This document shows, piece after piece, positions 20,619 through 29,750 of a DNA stretch of 64,000 nt. The position numbers were made by a program, and so were the translations under genes. How positions within the stretch are numbered: position 1 is the first letter of the stretch; each line of letters starts with the position of its first letter. The stretch comes from Paenibacillus sp. 37 (GTDB lineage Bacteria; Bacillota; Bacilli; Paenibacillales; Paenibacillaceae), in assembly GCF_008386395.1 (NCBI RefSeq), contig NZ_CP043761.1, positions 4,278,001 through 4,342,000 of the forward strand, given 5' to 3'. The notes below the pieces were generated by a model, which was not told the origin of the DNA, ran no database searches, and was given only the letters and a program-made list of their open reading frames with translations.

Positions 20619-20626
20619 GTTTATAC
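20619..20626. promoter_or_regulatory. HutC-type GntR operator candidate
   Basis: GTTTATAC is an exact match to the GTnTAnAC consensus of the HutC subfamily. It lies between the amidohydrolase start and the AraC start, next to two tandem TTATAATG units that can serve as -10 elements in both directions. Confidence 0.4.
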
Positions 20627-20695
20627 TAGCACAAGTGTAATCCAGAAGAGAACAGTGATTTTAATCCGAATATCTTAACATTGGAGGACTGCTTC

Positions 20696-23026
20696 ATGGC
20701 AAATTCGGCACTCAAGCCATCCTTGCTCGACAGATTCAGGCTCAGCTGGAATCATTTCAAATCAAGGCTTCTGCTGAAATATGCCTTTTCTTACATTCTC
20801 ATATTTCTTATCCCTCTGACAGGTGTAACTATTTTTATATATGAAAACGCTGTCAAGGGATTGCGTGTTGAGATTGAACAAGCAAATGTCAATCAGCTTA
20901 ACCAGGTGAAGAGCACGATAGATAACCGGATGAATGAACTTCAGGAAATAGCGGGGAGAATCGCCTATGACAAACACTTGACACCTTATATGGTACAACA
21001 TCCCTATTACAGCTTGGAGGCGATTCAGGCGCTGGCCAATTACAAAGCCAGCAGCAGTATTGCAGAGGATCTGCTTCTCTATTTCCATAACGATTCCCAC
21101 ATCTATTCGCACCGCGGTTTGGCTAATCTTGATGTCACCTTTGCTAGCCTCTATCAGTTCGAGCATTGGAGTCTGGAAGATTTGCGGCAGGATTTGAATG
21201 AAACCAGGCAGCCCCTGGTCCGTCCCGCTGAGAACGTGAAGGTTAATTCCCGAATGGAGCCGATGCTCGTCATGCTTGTGCCCGTCAAACCTAACGACCC
21301 GTTTCCATATGGTACCGTTGTATATTTAATGAAAGAATCCAATCTTACCGGGGTTATGGATTCGATTTTGAGTGATTTTTCGGGAAGTAGCTATATATTC
21401 AGTCCCTCCGGAGAGGTGTTGACCGCGAACAGCCATGGCATCAGCCTTCCACAGGACGAAATTGAGAACTTAGCTACACTTGCGCCTGGTATCCATAATT
21501 TGAAGATGGACGGAGAACAATACTCCGTTGTTTCTGTTCAATCGGAAGAAAATGGCTGGACCTATGTAACCACCATGCCAAGCTTCCAGTTCTTCAGCCG
21601 TGTCGCCCATGTCCAGACTCTGATCCTGATTGTCTTCTGCATTACTGTCATTACCGGTATAGCTGCTGCGCTGCTGCTAGCCAAACGGCAGTACCATCCA
21701 ATCAGAGATTTGATGGACAAGATGAGAGGCAACGGCGATGATGCTTCCAAGCTCCACAATGAATGGGAATGGATACGACAGACCCTACACAATTACAGTG
21801 CGAAAATTGATTTTCAGGAGCCCTTCGTCCGTAATCAGTGCATGCTGCTGTTACTCAAGCAAGGCAAGCCGGATGATCCGGAGATCGAACAAATGATTCT
21901 GAACGCCGGATTCCGGCATCCTCAAGGACAAGGCCTCTATTTCTCGGCTATATTGTCTTGGGATGATACTTTGCCTGGCGACAAGTGCTGGCAGGAACGC
22001 CTTCTGTTGCAGGATATACTTAGCAATGTATGTCTTCCAGGTACCGGTGCTCAGATCTTCGGCGTAGAATTCTCGGTCAAAGACCAGTTTGCTCTGATAA
22101 TTTCACTTCCCGGTGATGTGGAGAAGCCGATTCAAAACCAATTGGAAGAGGTAATTGAAGCCATTCTATTGGTAATCCGCGAGCATTCGCAGCTATCTCT
22201 GAGTATCGGTGTCGGCACGGCATACGGGGACTTGGCCCGTCTTAATCAATCCTTCATTGAAGCTGCTACAGCTCTGGAGCATCGGATCATCCAACACAGC
22301 GGTCAGGTAACTTATTTCGAGCAGCTTGCAGAGCTGAACCCTTCTACTTCCGAGAGCTTCTGGATTCCACGCAAATCCATGCTGAAACTGGAGCAGAGCC
22401 TTAAGCAGGGCAACGAATCGGTAACCGTGCAACTGATTACCGAAACCATTCATACGATCAAAAATGAGCCATTACAGGTTCATCTACTGCGCTGCATCTG
22501 TTTCGATCTGCTGAACGCTTTTCTACGCACCGCCTCCGAGCTTGGTATGAACGAGGTGTTCGCCAATATGTCAGAACTGACTGCCTTTGAAACACTTGAA
22601 GATCTGGAGAGTCGTTTGCTCTGTCTTGCTGCTGACATTTGCGCGCAGGTGGAGCTGAATACGAAGACAAGCGAGTCTACATTAATGGATGATATTCTGG
22701 TTTACGTGGATCAACAGTTTGCAGACTACACACTCAGCCTAGAGCATGTGGCACTTAAGTTTGCCATTTCAACTTCTTATTTAAGCCGGAGCTTCAAAGA
22801 GAAGACCGGCCGCAATTTCTCACAATATATCTGGCAGCGGCGTGTAGATGAAGTCATGCGGCTGCTGGAGAATACTAGCGCACCGCTCAAAGAAATTATC
22901 GAACAGGTCGGTTACATGGATGCGCCAAATTTCATCCGCAAATTCAAAAAAGAAATCGGTTTAACGCCAGGGCAGTATCGCAAGGAACATGCCTCGAGAG
23001 GAGCTACTATTAAAAGACCTGTTTAA
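20696..23026 (+). CDS. Membrane-anchored AraC-family sensor regulator
   Basis: A 776-residue one-component regulator. A cytoplasmic stretch, TM1 (about residues 30-49) and an extracytoplasmic sensor (~50-295) come first. TM2 follows (~297-320, VQTLILIVFCITVITGIAAA), then a HAMP-like/linker region. The C-terminus has two AraC helix-turn-helix units (LEHVALKFAISTSYLSRSF, LKEIIEQVGYMDAPNFIRKF). Start at 20696, where GGAGG is eight bases upstream; the five upstream codons contain that site. It is divergent from the dga operon and convergent with the GH130/ABC operon. This class typically senses extracellular oligosaccharides and activates a neighbouring importer, so either flank is a plausible target. 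Confidence 0.9.
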   Translation: MANSALKPSLLDRFRLSWNHFKSRLLLKYAFSYILIFLIPLTGVTIFIYENAVKGLRVEIEQANVNQLNQVKSTIDNRMNELQEIAGRIAYDKHLTPYMVQHPYYSLEAIQALANYKASSSIAEDLLLYFHNDSHIYSHRGLANLDVTFASLYQFEHWSLEDLRQDLNETRQPLVRPAENVKVNSRMEPMLVMLVPVKPNDPFPYGTVVYLMKESNLTGVMDSILSDFSGSSYIFSPSGEVLTANSHGISLPQDEIENLATLAPGIHNLKMDGEQYSVVSVQSEENGWTYVTTMPSFQFFSRVAHVQTLILIVFCITVITGIAAALLLAKRQYHPIRDLMDKMRGNGDDASKLHNEWEWIRQTLHNYSAKIDFQEPFVRNQCMLLLLKQGKPDDPEIEQMILNAGFRHPQGQGLYFSAILSWDDTLPGDKCWQERLLLQDILSNVCLPGTGAQIFGVEFSVKDQFALIISLPGDVEKPIQNQLEEVIEAILLVIREHSQLSLSIGVGTAYGDLARLNQSFIEAATALEHRIIQHSGQVTYFEQLAELNPSTSESFWIPRKSMLKLEQSLKQGNESVTVQLITETIHTIKNEPLQVHLLRCICFDLLNAFLRTASELGMNEVFANMSELTAFETLEDLESRLLCLAADICAQVELNTKTSESTLMDDILVYVDQQFADYTLSLEHVALKFAISTSYLSRSFKEKTGRNFSQYIWQRRVDEVMRLLENTSAPLKEIIEQVGYMDAPNFIRKFKKEIGLTPGQYRKEHASRGATIKRPV

Positions 23027-23100
23027 ATTGGCGGAGCTTCCGCACCCTCTGTACTACATTCTTATATTTGAAGATATCGCTTCATTTATGGTTTATTTAG

Positions 23101-24117
23101 CTACTGCCCTTCCTGGAGGATGTGTTCTACCAACTCACCCAGCGGAACAGTTGCAAGGGCAATCGCCGTATCTGTTACCCCGTAATAGATATAGAGCAGT
23201 CCATCTTTGACCACATTTCCGGTTGGGAAGATGACATTTGGAATCTGGAACCCAAATTTCTCATAATACGTCTCTGGCTCCATAATAAAATGATGTGTCC
23301 GGGCAATGATTTTCTCGGGCTGCTCCAAATCCAGCAGCATGGCCCCCACACGGTAGACAATGTCTTCATCAACGCCATGATAGAGTACCAGCCAACCCTT
23401 GTCCGTACGGATCGGGGGCGTAGAGCCCCCAATCTTACGCGATTCCCAGGAGAGGTTCTGGGCGGTAGCAAGCAGCTTGGGCTCTTCCCAGTTCACGAGA
23501 TCATCGGAGTAGGTAATCCACATGGCCGCCTTATCCGTACCGTAGGCTTCCCCTACATATTCCTCAGGGCGGCGCAACAGTACGAATTTGCCACCTATTT
23601 TCTCAGGGAACAGAATGTTGTCCCGGTCATTAATCTCAAGAGGTGTCGTGTCCGCCACATACTCCCAATCCAGCAGATTATCTGATTTCAAAATGGAGGA
23701 CCGGGTTAGCCAATGTCCCGCCTCGTCCCCCCACCCATCCGGATATTCCGGAATAGAGCGAAGGGGGACGCCTGCCCCGGTAGGGTAATAACTCATGGCA
23801 CAGGGACGAAGGGCGTAGTTCAGATAGAAGGTTCCGTCAATTTTGACAATCCGCGGGTCCTGCACACTACCATAAGGGAATCCCAGCATGTCTGGCGTCA
23901 CAATGGGTTCATCCTTCACGTGGGTAAAGTTCACCCCGTCTTCACTCTCTAGCAGACCCAAATAATTTTTGCATGGAGTTAGGGAACCAGCAGTGCGCTC
24001 AATCATATAAAATTTACCGTTATCGATGATGACCGCAGGGTTGAAAACCGTAACCTTACGCCATTCATAGTCGCCCGGGACAACAATGGGATTATTCGGA
24101 TGTCTCGTGATTTGCAT
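23101..24117 (-). CDS. Glycoside hydrolase family 130 protein (beta-mannoside phosphorylase/hydrolase-like)
   Basis: A 338-residue five-bladed beta-propeller of the GH130 type. It starts MQITRHPNNPIVVPGDYEW. Other family features are TVFNPAVI, YGSVQDPRIVK with the acidic residue of the blade loops, GWLVLYHGVD and VIFPTGNVV near the end. GH130 enzymes are mostly phosphorylases of beta-mannosidic linkages, with some hydrolases; the subtype is not assigned. It is cytoplasmic (no signal peptide) and lies 97 bp after the solute-binding protein gene. It therefore probably acts on the oligosaccharide brought in by the ABC importer. Confidence 0.88.
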   Translation of the reverse strand: MQITRHPNNPIVVPGDYEWRKVTVFNPAVIIDNGKFYMIERTAGSLTPCKNYLGLLESEDGVNFTHVKDEPIVTPDMLGFPYGSVQDPRIVKIDGTFYLNYALRPCAMSYYPTGAGVPLRSIPEYPDGWGDEAGHWLTRSSILKSDNLLDWEYVADTTPLEINDRDNILFPEKIGGKFVLLRRPEEYVGEAYGTDKAAMWITYSDDLVNWEEPKLLATAQNLSWESRKIGGSTPPIRTDKGWLVLYHGVDEDIVYRVGAMLLDLEQPEKIIARTHHFIMEPETYYEKFGFQIPNVIFPTGNVVKDGLLYIYYGVTDTAIALATVPLGELVEHILQEGQ

Positions 24118-24214
24118 GTCTATTCCTCCTGCATCTGCATGAATATTCAGGGATGCGTTGCAACCTTATATCTCACCTTTTATTTTTACAGCAACTTTCT
24201 TCGCATGGACCTGA

Positions 24215-25825
24215 TTAGTTGGATTTCCAACGATCATAGGCAGCCTGATTGATTTCAACCATACGCTCTCCGCCCATTTTTTTGACGGTCGCCACATAAT
24301 TGTCCCAACCCGTAAGCGGCTCGGCTCCAGTGATGAATTTCGCCTCCATCTGATTCACATATGTCTTCAAATCAGAATTCAGGCCACTGATTTCGGTCTG
24401 CTCTTCCACCGTAAGGAACAGTGTGGGATACGGAATCCGTGCGCCTTTATCGAGAAGCTTCTGCTTGGTCTCCTGCTCTACCCAGAGGTCAAAGTCTGTC
24501 TTCAGCCCCTTATTAATATCATCCATGGACAGGGTAGGAGCGGGAATGCCGTAGTTAGGTGTCAGCGTTGCCCGATAATCTTCCATTTCCTTACCATCGG
24601 GTACCGGCAAGTAACGTTTGACCCGGTTATCTTTGTCAGTGTACTCCCAGAGAGTGCCCTCTGGACCTTTATTGAAGAACATGGCACCTTCATACGAATA
24701 GAGATAATCCACCCAGCGCATAGAGGCTTCCGGCGCAGGATTACTCTGCGTGATAGCAAAGGCGCCGCTTGTAATCCCCCTATTCTTTGCAATCGCTGGA
24801 GCAGCAACTGATTCACTGTGAACAGGTGCAAACATCGGATCCGCCGTCGAAGGTTCTCCACCTTTGCTCATGTAGGCATGCCAGTCCGAAAAGAGGGCGA
24901 TTTGATTGTTCTGTGCTTTGGCCTTCTTTTGCTCCGCTGTTTGTGAGAAGCTCTCATGATCCAGCAGATCTTCAGACCACAGGCGGTTCATATAAGTCAA
25001 ATACTCCTTGTAACCTTCTTCAAGTGGTGTATAATGCACCTTGTCCGCATCATCCACATAAATTTCTTCTTCATAAATGCCGAAGGCACCAAGCAGCCAT
25101 GTACGGATATCGCGGAGGTTCGCAGCGGGTGTTGTCACCGAGGAAATCGGAATTTCATCGGCTATGCCATTGCCGTTGGGATCTTCCTCTTTCACACGCT
25201 TCAGATAGGTATACAACTCCTCTGTCGTTTCAGGGAGTTTATCGATATTCAGCGCCTTTAGAAAGTCCCCGTTATACCACATCGGATTGCGGTACCAGTG
25301 CTGGCTAAGTTCTACTACTGGCAAGGAATAGATATGCCCGTCCGGTGCAGTTATCGATTTGCGGACATCCGGATTCTCCTCCAACAGCGCCTTGAAATTC
25401 GGAGCATACTTTTCAATCAGACCCTCCAGTGGAATGAGGATACCCTGCTCTCCGTAATTCATCTGCTCTGCAGTTGTCAAACCGGCAGCATAGAGGATAT
25501 CCGGGTAATCTCCACTGGCGAGCACCAGATTTTTCTTCGTTTCGAAGCTATCCTTCGGTGCGTTCTTGTATTCCAGCTTAATACCGGTCTTCTCTTGCAT
25601 CTGCTGAAGCACAGCCATGTTCTCCCAGTTCTGAATCCCTACATCTGGCGCCATAAGCGACAAAGTAACGGGTTCGTTAACAATCGGGAAACCTTCATTG
25701 TTCACAGCGACTTTTCCGAGATTGTTGTTCGCTTCACCTTCGTTTGAACTGCTGCAGCCTGCCAGTAATGTAATAACTAGAGCCGAAGATAACAGAAGCT
25801 TCCATGACTTGCGTGTGGTTGGCAT
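24215..25825 (-). CDS. Extracellular solute-binding lipoprotein (LplA-like)
   Basis: A 536-residue lipoprotein with a hydrophobic signal and a lipobox LLAGC (Cys24), so it is anchored outside the membrane. The mature part is a large carbohydrate-type family 1 binding protein (QQMQEKTGIKLEYK, ASGDYPDILYAAG, ITSGAFAITQSNPAPEA). It is 38 bp upstream of the GH130 side of the operon and follows the two permease genes. No ATPase gene is present, as is usual for this importer class, which shares an MsmX-like ATPase encoded elsewhere. Confidence 0.93.
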   Translation of the reverse strand: MPTTRKSWKLLLSSALVITLLAGCSSSNEGEANNNLGKVAVNNEGFPIVNEPVTLSLMAPDVGIQNWENMAVLQQMQEKTGIKLEYKNAPKDSFETKKNLVLASGDYPDILYAAGLTTAEQMNYGEQGILIPLEGLIEKYAPNFKALLEENPDVRKSITAPDGHIYSLPVVELSQHWYRNPMWYNGDFLKALNIDKLPETTEELYTYLKRVKEEDPNGNGIADEIPISSVTTPAANLRDIRTWLLGAFGIYEEEIYVDDADKVHYTPLEEGYKEYLTYMNRLWSEDLLDHESFSQTAEQKKAKAQNNQIALFSDWHAYMSKGGEPSTADPMFAPVHSESVAAPAIAKNRGITSGAFAITQSNPAPEASMRWVDYLYSYEGAMFFNKGPEGTLWEYTDKDNRVKRYLPVPDGKEMEDYRATLTPNYGIPAPTLSMDDINKGLKTDFDLWVEQETKQKLLDKGARIPYPTLFLTVEEQTEISGLNSDLKTYVNQMEAKFITGAEPLTGWDNYVATVKKMGGERMVEINQAAYDRWKSN

Positions 25826-25863
25826 TTATAATTCCTCCCTTGATTTCATCACATTTTAGCTGT

Positions 25864-26775
25864 TTAACCTTTAACAGAGCCTATCATGACCCCTTGGACA
25901 AAATAACGCTGCAGGAACGGATAAATTGCCACGATAGGCAGTGTGGAGACAACAATGACTCCATATTTAATCAGGGATGCCGTTTCTGCCTTATTATTCA
26001 TGGCGGTGGCCACCTCGCCGTTGATGGAAGAGCCCGTCGTTTCCGCTGTCATTTCCTGAAGAACAAGGATCTGACGCAGAACCATCTGCAGCGGATACTT
26101 CGCTTCATCATTTAAATAGATCAGGGACGGGAAGTAGCTGTTCCAGTGGCTGACCCCATAGAACAGGGCCATAACGGCTACAATCGGTGCCGACAGCGGT
26201 AGAACAATGCGAATGAACAGCTTTAGATTCGTACAGCCGTCAATATGCGCTGCTTCCTGAAGTTCTTTCGGAATGGTCGTCTGAAAAAAAGTGCGGGCCA
26301 CGACGATATTCCAGACCGAAGCGGCCACCGGCAGGACCAATGCCCACATGCTGTTCATGAGTCCAAGATTTTTGACCAGCAGATATGTCGGCACGATTCC
26401 GCCGCTGAAGAACATCGTGAACAGAATGAGGCCCATGAACAACTGGCGCCCGACAAAATCAGATCTGCTGAGCGCATACGAGGCCGGCAGAGTGACGGCG
26501 AGATTGAGCAGAGTGCCCACCACTGTGTAGATAATGGTGTTCCAGTAACCACTCCATATCTTTGGGTTCTCAAACACAAGCTTGTATCCGTCCAGTGTTA
26601 CATTTTTCGGGAACAACCACATCGCTCCCGAATTGACGTCCTGCGGCGAACTGATTGAAGCGCTGAGAATATAGATGAGCGGATAGAGAACAACCAGCAT
26701 TGCCAGACCCAGATAAATATAAGTGCTGATCAGAAAAAGCTTGTCCCCCCGAGATTCTTTCATCGCAGTAACCAA
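25864..26775 (-). CDS. Carbohydrate ABC transporter permease (LplC/YtcP-like)
   Basis: A 303-residue inner permease with six predicted membrane helices. The EAA loop is ELQEAAHIDGCTNLKLFIRI, which contacts the ATPase. I choose a TTG start at 26775 (read as MVTAMKESRG), because AAAGGAG sits eight bases upstream and just after the preceding stop. The open frame extends to 26844, but that would overlap the upstream permease gene. A later ATG at 26763 is possible. Partner of the permease encoded immediately upstream. Confidence 0.92.
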   Translation of the reverse strand: MVTAMKESRGDKLFLISTYIYLGLAMLVVLYPLIYILSASISSPQDVNSGAMWLFPKNVTLDGYKLVFENPKIWSGYWNTIIYTVVGTLLNLAVTLPASYALSRSDFVGRQLFMGLILFTMFFSGGIVPTYLLVKNLGLMNSMWALVLPVAASVWNIVVARTFFQTTIPKELQEAAHIDGCTNLKLFIRIVLPLSAPIVAVMALFYGVSHWNSYFPSLIYLNDEAKYPLQMVLRQILVLQEMTAETTGSSINGEVATAMNNKAETASLIKYGVIVVSTLPIVAIYPFLQRYFVQGVMIGSVKG

Positions 26776-26791
26776 AGACTTCAACTCCTTT

Positions 26792-27742
26792 CTACCAGAG
26801 GCTGTTCTCGCTGGTGCGTTTGGCGATCTGGTTGACCGTAACAAGCAAAATAACGTTGACTACCGAGTTGAACAATCCGACAGCTGTTGAGAAGCTATAC
26901 TGGGCGTTCACCAAACCGGCGCGGTATACATAGGTGGAAATTACATCGGATGCTTCCATATTGAGTGAATTCTGCAGCAGCAGAATCTTCTCGAAACCAA
27001 GACCCAGTATATTACCCATATTCAAGATCAGCATGATCGTAATCGTGGGTAATATCGTCGGCAGATTGATATGCAGCACCCGTTTAATTCGGCTTGCTCC
27101 ATCCATAATGGCTGCTTCATGGAGCTGGGGATCTACGCCTGACAAGGCTGCGAGATAAATAATGGTTCCCCACCCGGTGCTCTGCCAGACGCCGGAAAAT
27201 ACATACACCGTCTTAAACCATGCGGGATCAGTCAGAAACTGTGCTGGTTCAAGACCAATGAATTCGATGAACCGGACAATCATTCCGCTTGAGGGTGATA
27301 AAAAGGTAATGATCATACCTGCCATGACAACTACAGAAATGAAATGGGGTGCATAGGTGACCGTCTGGACCGATTTCTTGAAAGGGCCGTTGCGGACTTC
27401 ATTGAAGGCCAGCGCCAATATGATAGGCAACGGAAATCCGATGGCAAGTTCATAGAAGCTGATACTGAATGTGTTCCAGAGCAGATCCCAGAAAAAATAA
27501 GAATTGAAGAACCGTTCAAAATGGTCAAAACCAACCCACTCGCTGCCTGTAATTCCTTTTGAAGGTACGAAATTCTTAAAAGCAATCTGAATGCCGTACA
27601 TCGGGCCATAATGAAAAACAAGGAAGTACAACAACGCGGGAAGCATGAACAGATAAAGCTCCCAGTTTTTCCAAATTCTCTTGCCAAGGGAGTTCTTCTT
27701 CAATGAAGGATTTACGGATACTACTGTGTGACTCTCCTTCAC
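26792..27742 (-). CDS. Carbohydrate ABC transporter permease (LplB/YteP-like)
   Basis: A 316-residue permease with six membrane helices. It contains LFMLPALLYFLVFHYGPMYG in the first helix region and the EAA loop QLHEAAIMDGASRIKRVLHI. A GTG start at 27742 is chosen because AAAGGAG is seven bases upstream. The frame is open nine codons further to an ATG at 27769 that lacks a good ribosome site. First gene of the importer operon permease-permease-binding protein-GH130, with a candidate catabolite-repression site 73 bp upstream. Confidence 0.92.
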   Translation of the reverse strand: MKESHTVVSVNPSLKKNSLGKRIWKNWELYLFMLPALLYFLVFHYGPMYGIQIAFKNFVPSKGITGSEWVGFDHFERFFNSYFFWDLLWNTFSISFYELAIGFPLPIILALAFNEVRNGPFKKSVQTVTYAPHFISVVVMAGMIITFLSPSSGMIVRFIEFIGLEPAQFLTDPAWFKTVYVFSGVWQSTGWGTIIYLAALSGVDPQLHEAAIMDGASRIKRVLHINLPTILPTITIMLILNMGNILGLGFEKILLLQNSLNMEASDVISTYVYRAGLVNAQYSFSTAVGLFNSVVNVILLVTVNQIAKRTSENSLW

Positions 27743-27814
27743 TTTCTCACTCCTTTCTATGTCTTTCATTACCTACGGTTATGTTACTGCTTTGCATTCT
27801 TGCTGACTCCATTT

Positions 27815-27828
27815 TGGTAACGCTTACA
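27815..27828 (-). promoter_or_regulatory. Candidate cre site for the importer operon
   Basis: Read on the minus strand, TGTAAGCGTTACCA matches the CcpA consensus TGWAANCGNTNWCA at all but one position. It lies just upstream of the first permease gene. Confidence 0.5.
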
Positions 27829-28081
27829 ATTCGAAGTATAGTGAAACGAAGATGACACGGTAAATATGTAGGTTCTGCATTGTCACGATAGGGTGTGTAA
27901 AACCGCGCTACTGCGGTACTTTTCGTTCAGCCCTGATGTGGATGGTTGCAGATGGAGCAAGGCTGTAAATATGTGAATTACGAACCTCCTCCACGTTGCA
28001 AAAGAAACATATTGTGATCACCGAGCAAGAATTCAAACGTTTGTTATGAGTAACTGATCAATACTTTGATAAAAAAAGCTG

Positions 28082-28112
28082 TTGCGGAGGACGTTACGTC
28101 ACAATCTACAAT
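28082..28112 (+). promoter_or_regulatory. MerR-type promoter with 19-bp spacer
   Basis: -35 TTGCGG (28082-28087) and -10 TACAAT (28107-28112) are separated by exactly 19 bp. The spacer contains the palindrome GACGT-T-ACGTC (28090-28100). An over-long spacer with an operator inside it is the hallmark of MerR-activated promoters, and the MerR-type gene is the second gene of the transcript. Confidence 0.55.
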
Positions 28113-28138
28113 GAAAAAAATGTGATAAAGGAGTTTTC

Positions 28139-28750
28139 ATGATGTCTGAGACCCATACAAAGGAACATTACAAAATACTGCTGATCGCATTACTAACGCA
28201 ATCAGCTTTTCTATTTATTGGATTTATTTTTATTGTTTTTTTTAAGTGGGGAGGAATATTACCATTTATAGCTTCCCTATTCATACCAAACGAGATTAGT
28301 GTATTATCCGCAATCATCATCGGTCTTATTTTTAGTTTATTTATTACTACGATTGTTCTAATTACATTTATCAAAACAAGAACAGAACTCCCTAAAACCG
28401 AAGGGTCAGATATGATTAAAAAAATAATGATTCAACCAAGTGGTATAGCTTTAACGGCGATAGGTGGTATATTTGAAGAATTCTTTTTTAGAGGGGTCCT
28501 GATCGGATTATTTATTGGATATTCTTTGTTCCTGGATTGGCTCGTCATTCTAATAAGCACTTTTCTATTTTGGATAATACATGTTCCTCAATATAGAGGA
28601 GCTACAGGTGTCCTTATCGTTGTGTTTGTGAATGGTTTGATTTTTGCACTGCTCTTTTATTTTACCGGGTCGTTAATTCCCCCAATCCTTGCGCATGTCA
28701 TTTATAATATTTCTATTGGAATTATTCTGGCACGAAAATACAAGAACTGA
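28139..28750 (+). CDS. CPBP-family intramembrane metalloprotease
   Basis: A 203-residue membrane protein with about six hydrophobic segments and the CPBP/Abi motifs: IFEEFFFRG (E-E-x3-R), WIIHVPQ (His) and ILAHVIYN (His). These make up the putative glutamate/histidine metal site in the membrane. Such proteins act in prenyl-protein-like processing, bacteriocin self-immunity or signalling; which applies here is unknown. AAAGGAG precedes the ATGs at 28139 and 28142. It is 23 bp upstream of the MerR-family gene and is noticeably more AT-rich than the preceding ABC operon, suggesting a separate origin. Confidence 0.88.
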   Translation: MMSETHTKEHYKILLIALLTQSAFLFIGFIFIVFFKWGGILPFIASLFIPNEISVLSAIIIGLIFSLFITTIVLITFIKTRTELPKTEGSDMIKKIMIQPSGIALTAIGGIFEEFFFRGVLIGLFIGYSLFLDWLVILISTFLFWIIHVPQYRGATGVLIVVFVNGLIFALLFYFTGSLIPPILAHVIYNISIGIILARKYKN

Positions 28751-28773
28751 TTATTTGAAAAGAGGGACGTTAG

Positions 28774-29427
28774 ATGCAATTAACAGTGAGTAAATTTGCA
28801 AAGCTGGCGGGCACAACAGTTCGTACGTTAAGACATTATCGACAACTTGGCATATTGGTTCCCTCACAAAAGAACGAAAATGATCATCATGTATATATAA
28901 ATGAGGATTTTAAAAGGCTGCATGAAATTCAATTGTTGCAAACTCTAGGACTTTCATTAAACGAGATTAAAGCCGGTTTGGATAATCCGCAATATTCTTT
29001 TGATGAAATAATTAAAGTTCAAGAACAATCGCTTAAACATAGGAGAAAAGCTATTGATTGTTCTTTGGCATTAATTAAACGAATAAAATGGTTAAAGGAA
29101 AAAGATCAATTCAATGAATTAAACTCAGAATTACTCATGTTACTTATGAACTCGATGCGTGTTGAGGAGGACCAAAAGAAGCTACTTCAAAAGTATGTTT
29201 CTACGGATATTATTGAAAAGGTGTTCCCAGAGGATATCTCTAAGCAAACTTACTTGGATGAACAATTATTCAATTTGGTATTGCTTGTCCATCGAGCTAC
29301 CCTACACGATCTTAAACCAGATCATCCTTCCATACAGCAACAGTTGAAGGATATCATTACAAATACCCAATTAAATCACCTGATTCTCAATGACGAAGAA
29401 AAGAATGAAGAACTTTATAAAACGTAA
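28774..29427 (+). CDS. MerR-family transcriptional regulator
   Basis: A 217-residue regulator. The N-terminal MerR winged helix is SKFAKLAGTTVRTLRHYRQ, with the second wing segment DFKRLHEIQLLQTLGLSLNE. A coiled-coil dimerisation helix follows (~75-110) and an unassigned C-terminal sensing region has no cysteine pattern for metals. It lies 23 bp after the CPBP gene in the same transcript and probably autoregulates through the 19-bp-spacer promoter upstream. Effector unknown. Confidence 0.9.
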   Translation: MQLTVSKFAKLAGTTVRTLRHYRQLGILVPSQKNENDHHVYINEDFKRLHEIQLLQTLGLSLNEIKAGLDNPQYSFDEIIKVQEQSLKHRRKAIDCSLALIKRIKWLKEKDQFNELNSELLMLLMNSMRVEEDQKKLLQKYVSTDIIEKVFPEDISKQTYLDEQLFNLVLLVHRATLHDLKPDHPSIQQQLKDIITNTQLNHLILNDEEKNEELYKT

Positions 29428-29683
29428 AACCCTATTAGTCGTTGATCCCTAAGCATACCATGGATTTTTTGACAGAGGCATTTGAGGTATTAAATACGAA
29501 GAAGAAATCTTCTCTATAGGATCTTGATAACTACTAATACAACTCTGGAAGTCATTGCATCATTCATGAGAAAAACCACTCCTTTCACCCAGCCTAAACA
29601 TCTCAAGTTTACCGGAAGGCTCTTGGCGGTTCTCGCTACGGATAGGAGGTTTAAACCTAAGAGACGGTTCGACAAACGCAAAT
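29428..29683. other. Gene-free stretch after merR
   Basis: About 250 bp with no supported gene; short frames exist on both strands without ribosome sites. It contains the perfect 12-bp palindrome AGGTTTAAACCT (29647-29658). It may be an interspersed intergenic repeat or a relic, which I cannot test here. Confidence 0.3.
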
Positions 29684-29715
29684 GGAACGAAGCAGAAAAC
29701 ACTCTGCTTCGTTCC
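29684..29715. terminator. Terminator hairpin
   Basis: A perfect 13-bp stem GGAACGAAGCAGA / TCTGCTTCGTTCC, between merR and the convergent glucanase-like gene. Confidence 0.65.
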
Positions 29716-29750
29716 GTTTAAACAATCGGTATGGCAAGTTTTCCTCCCCT

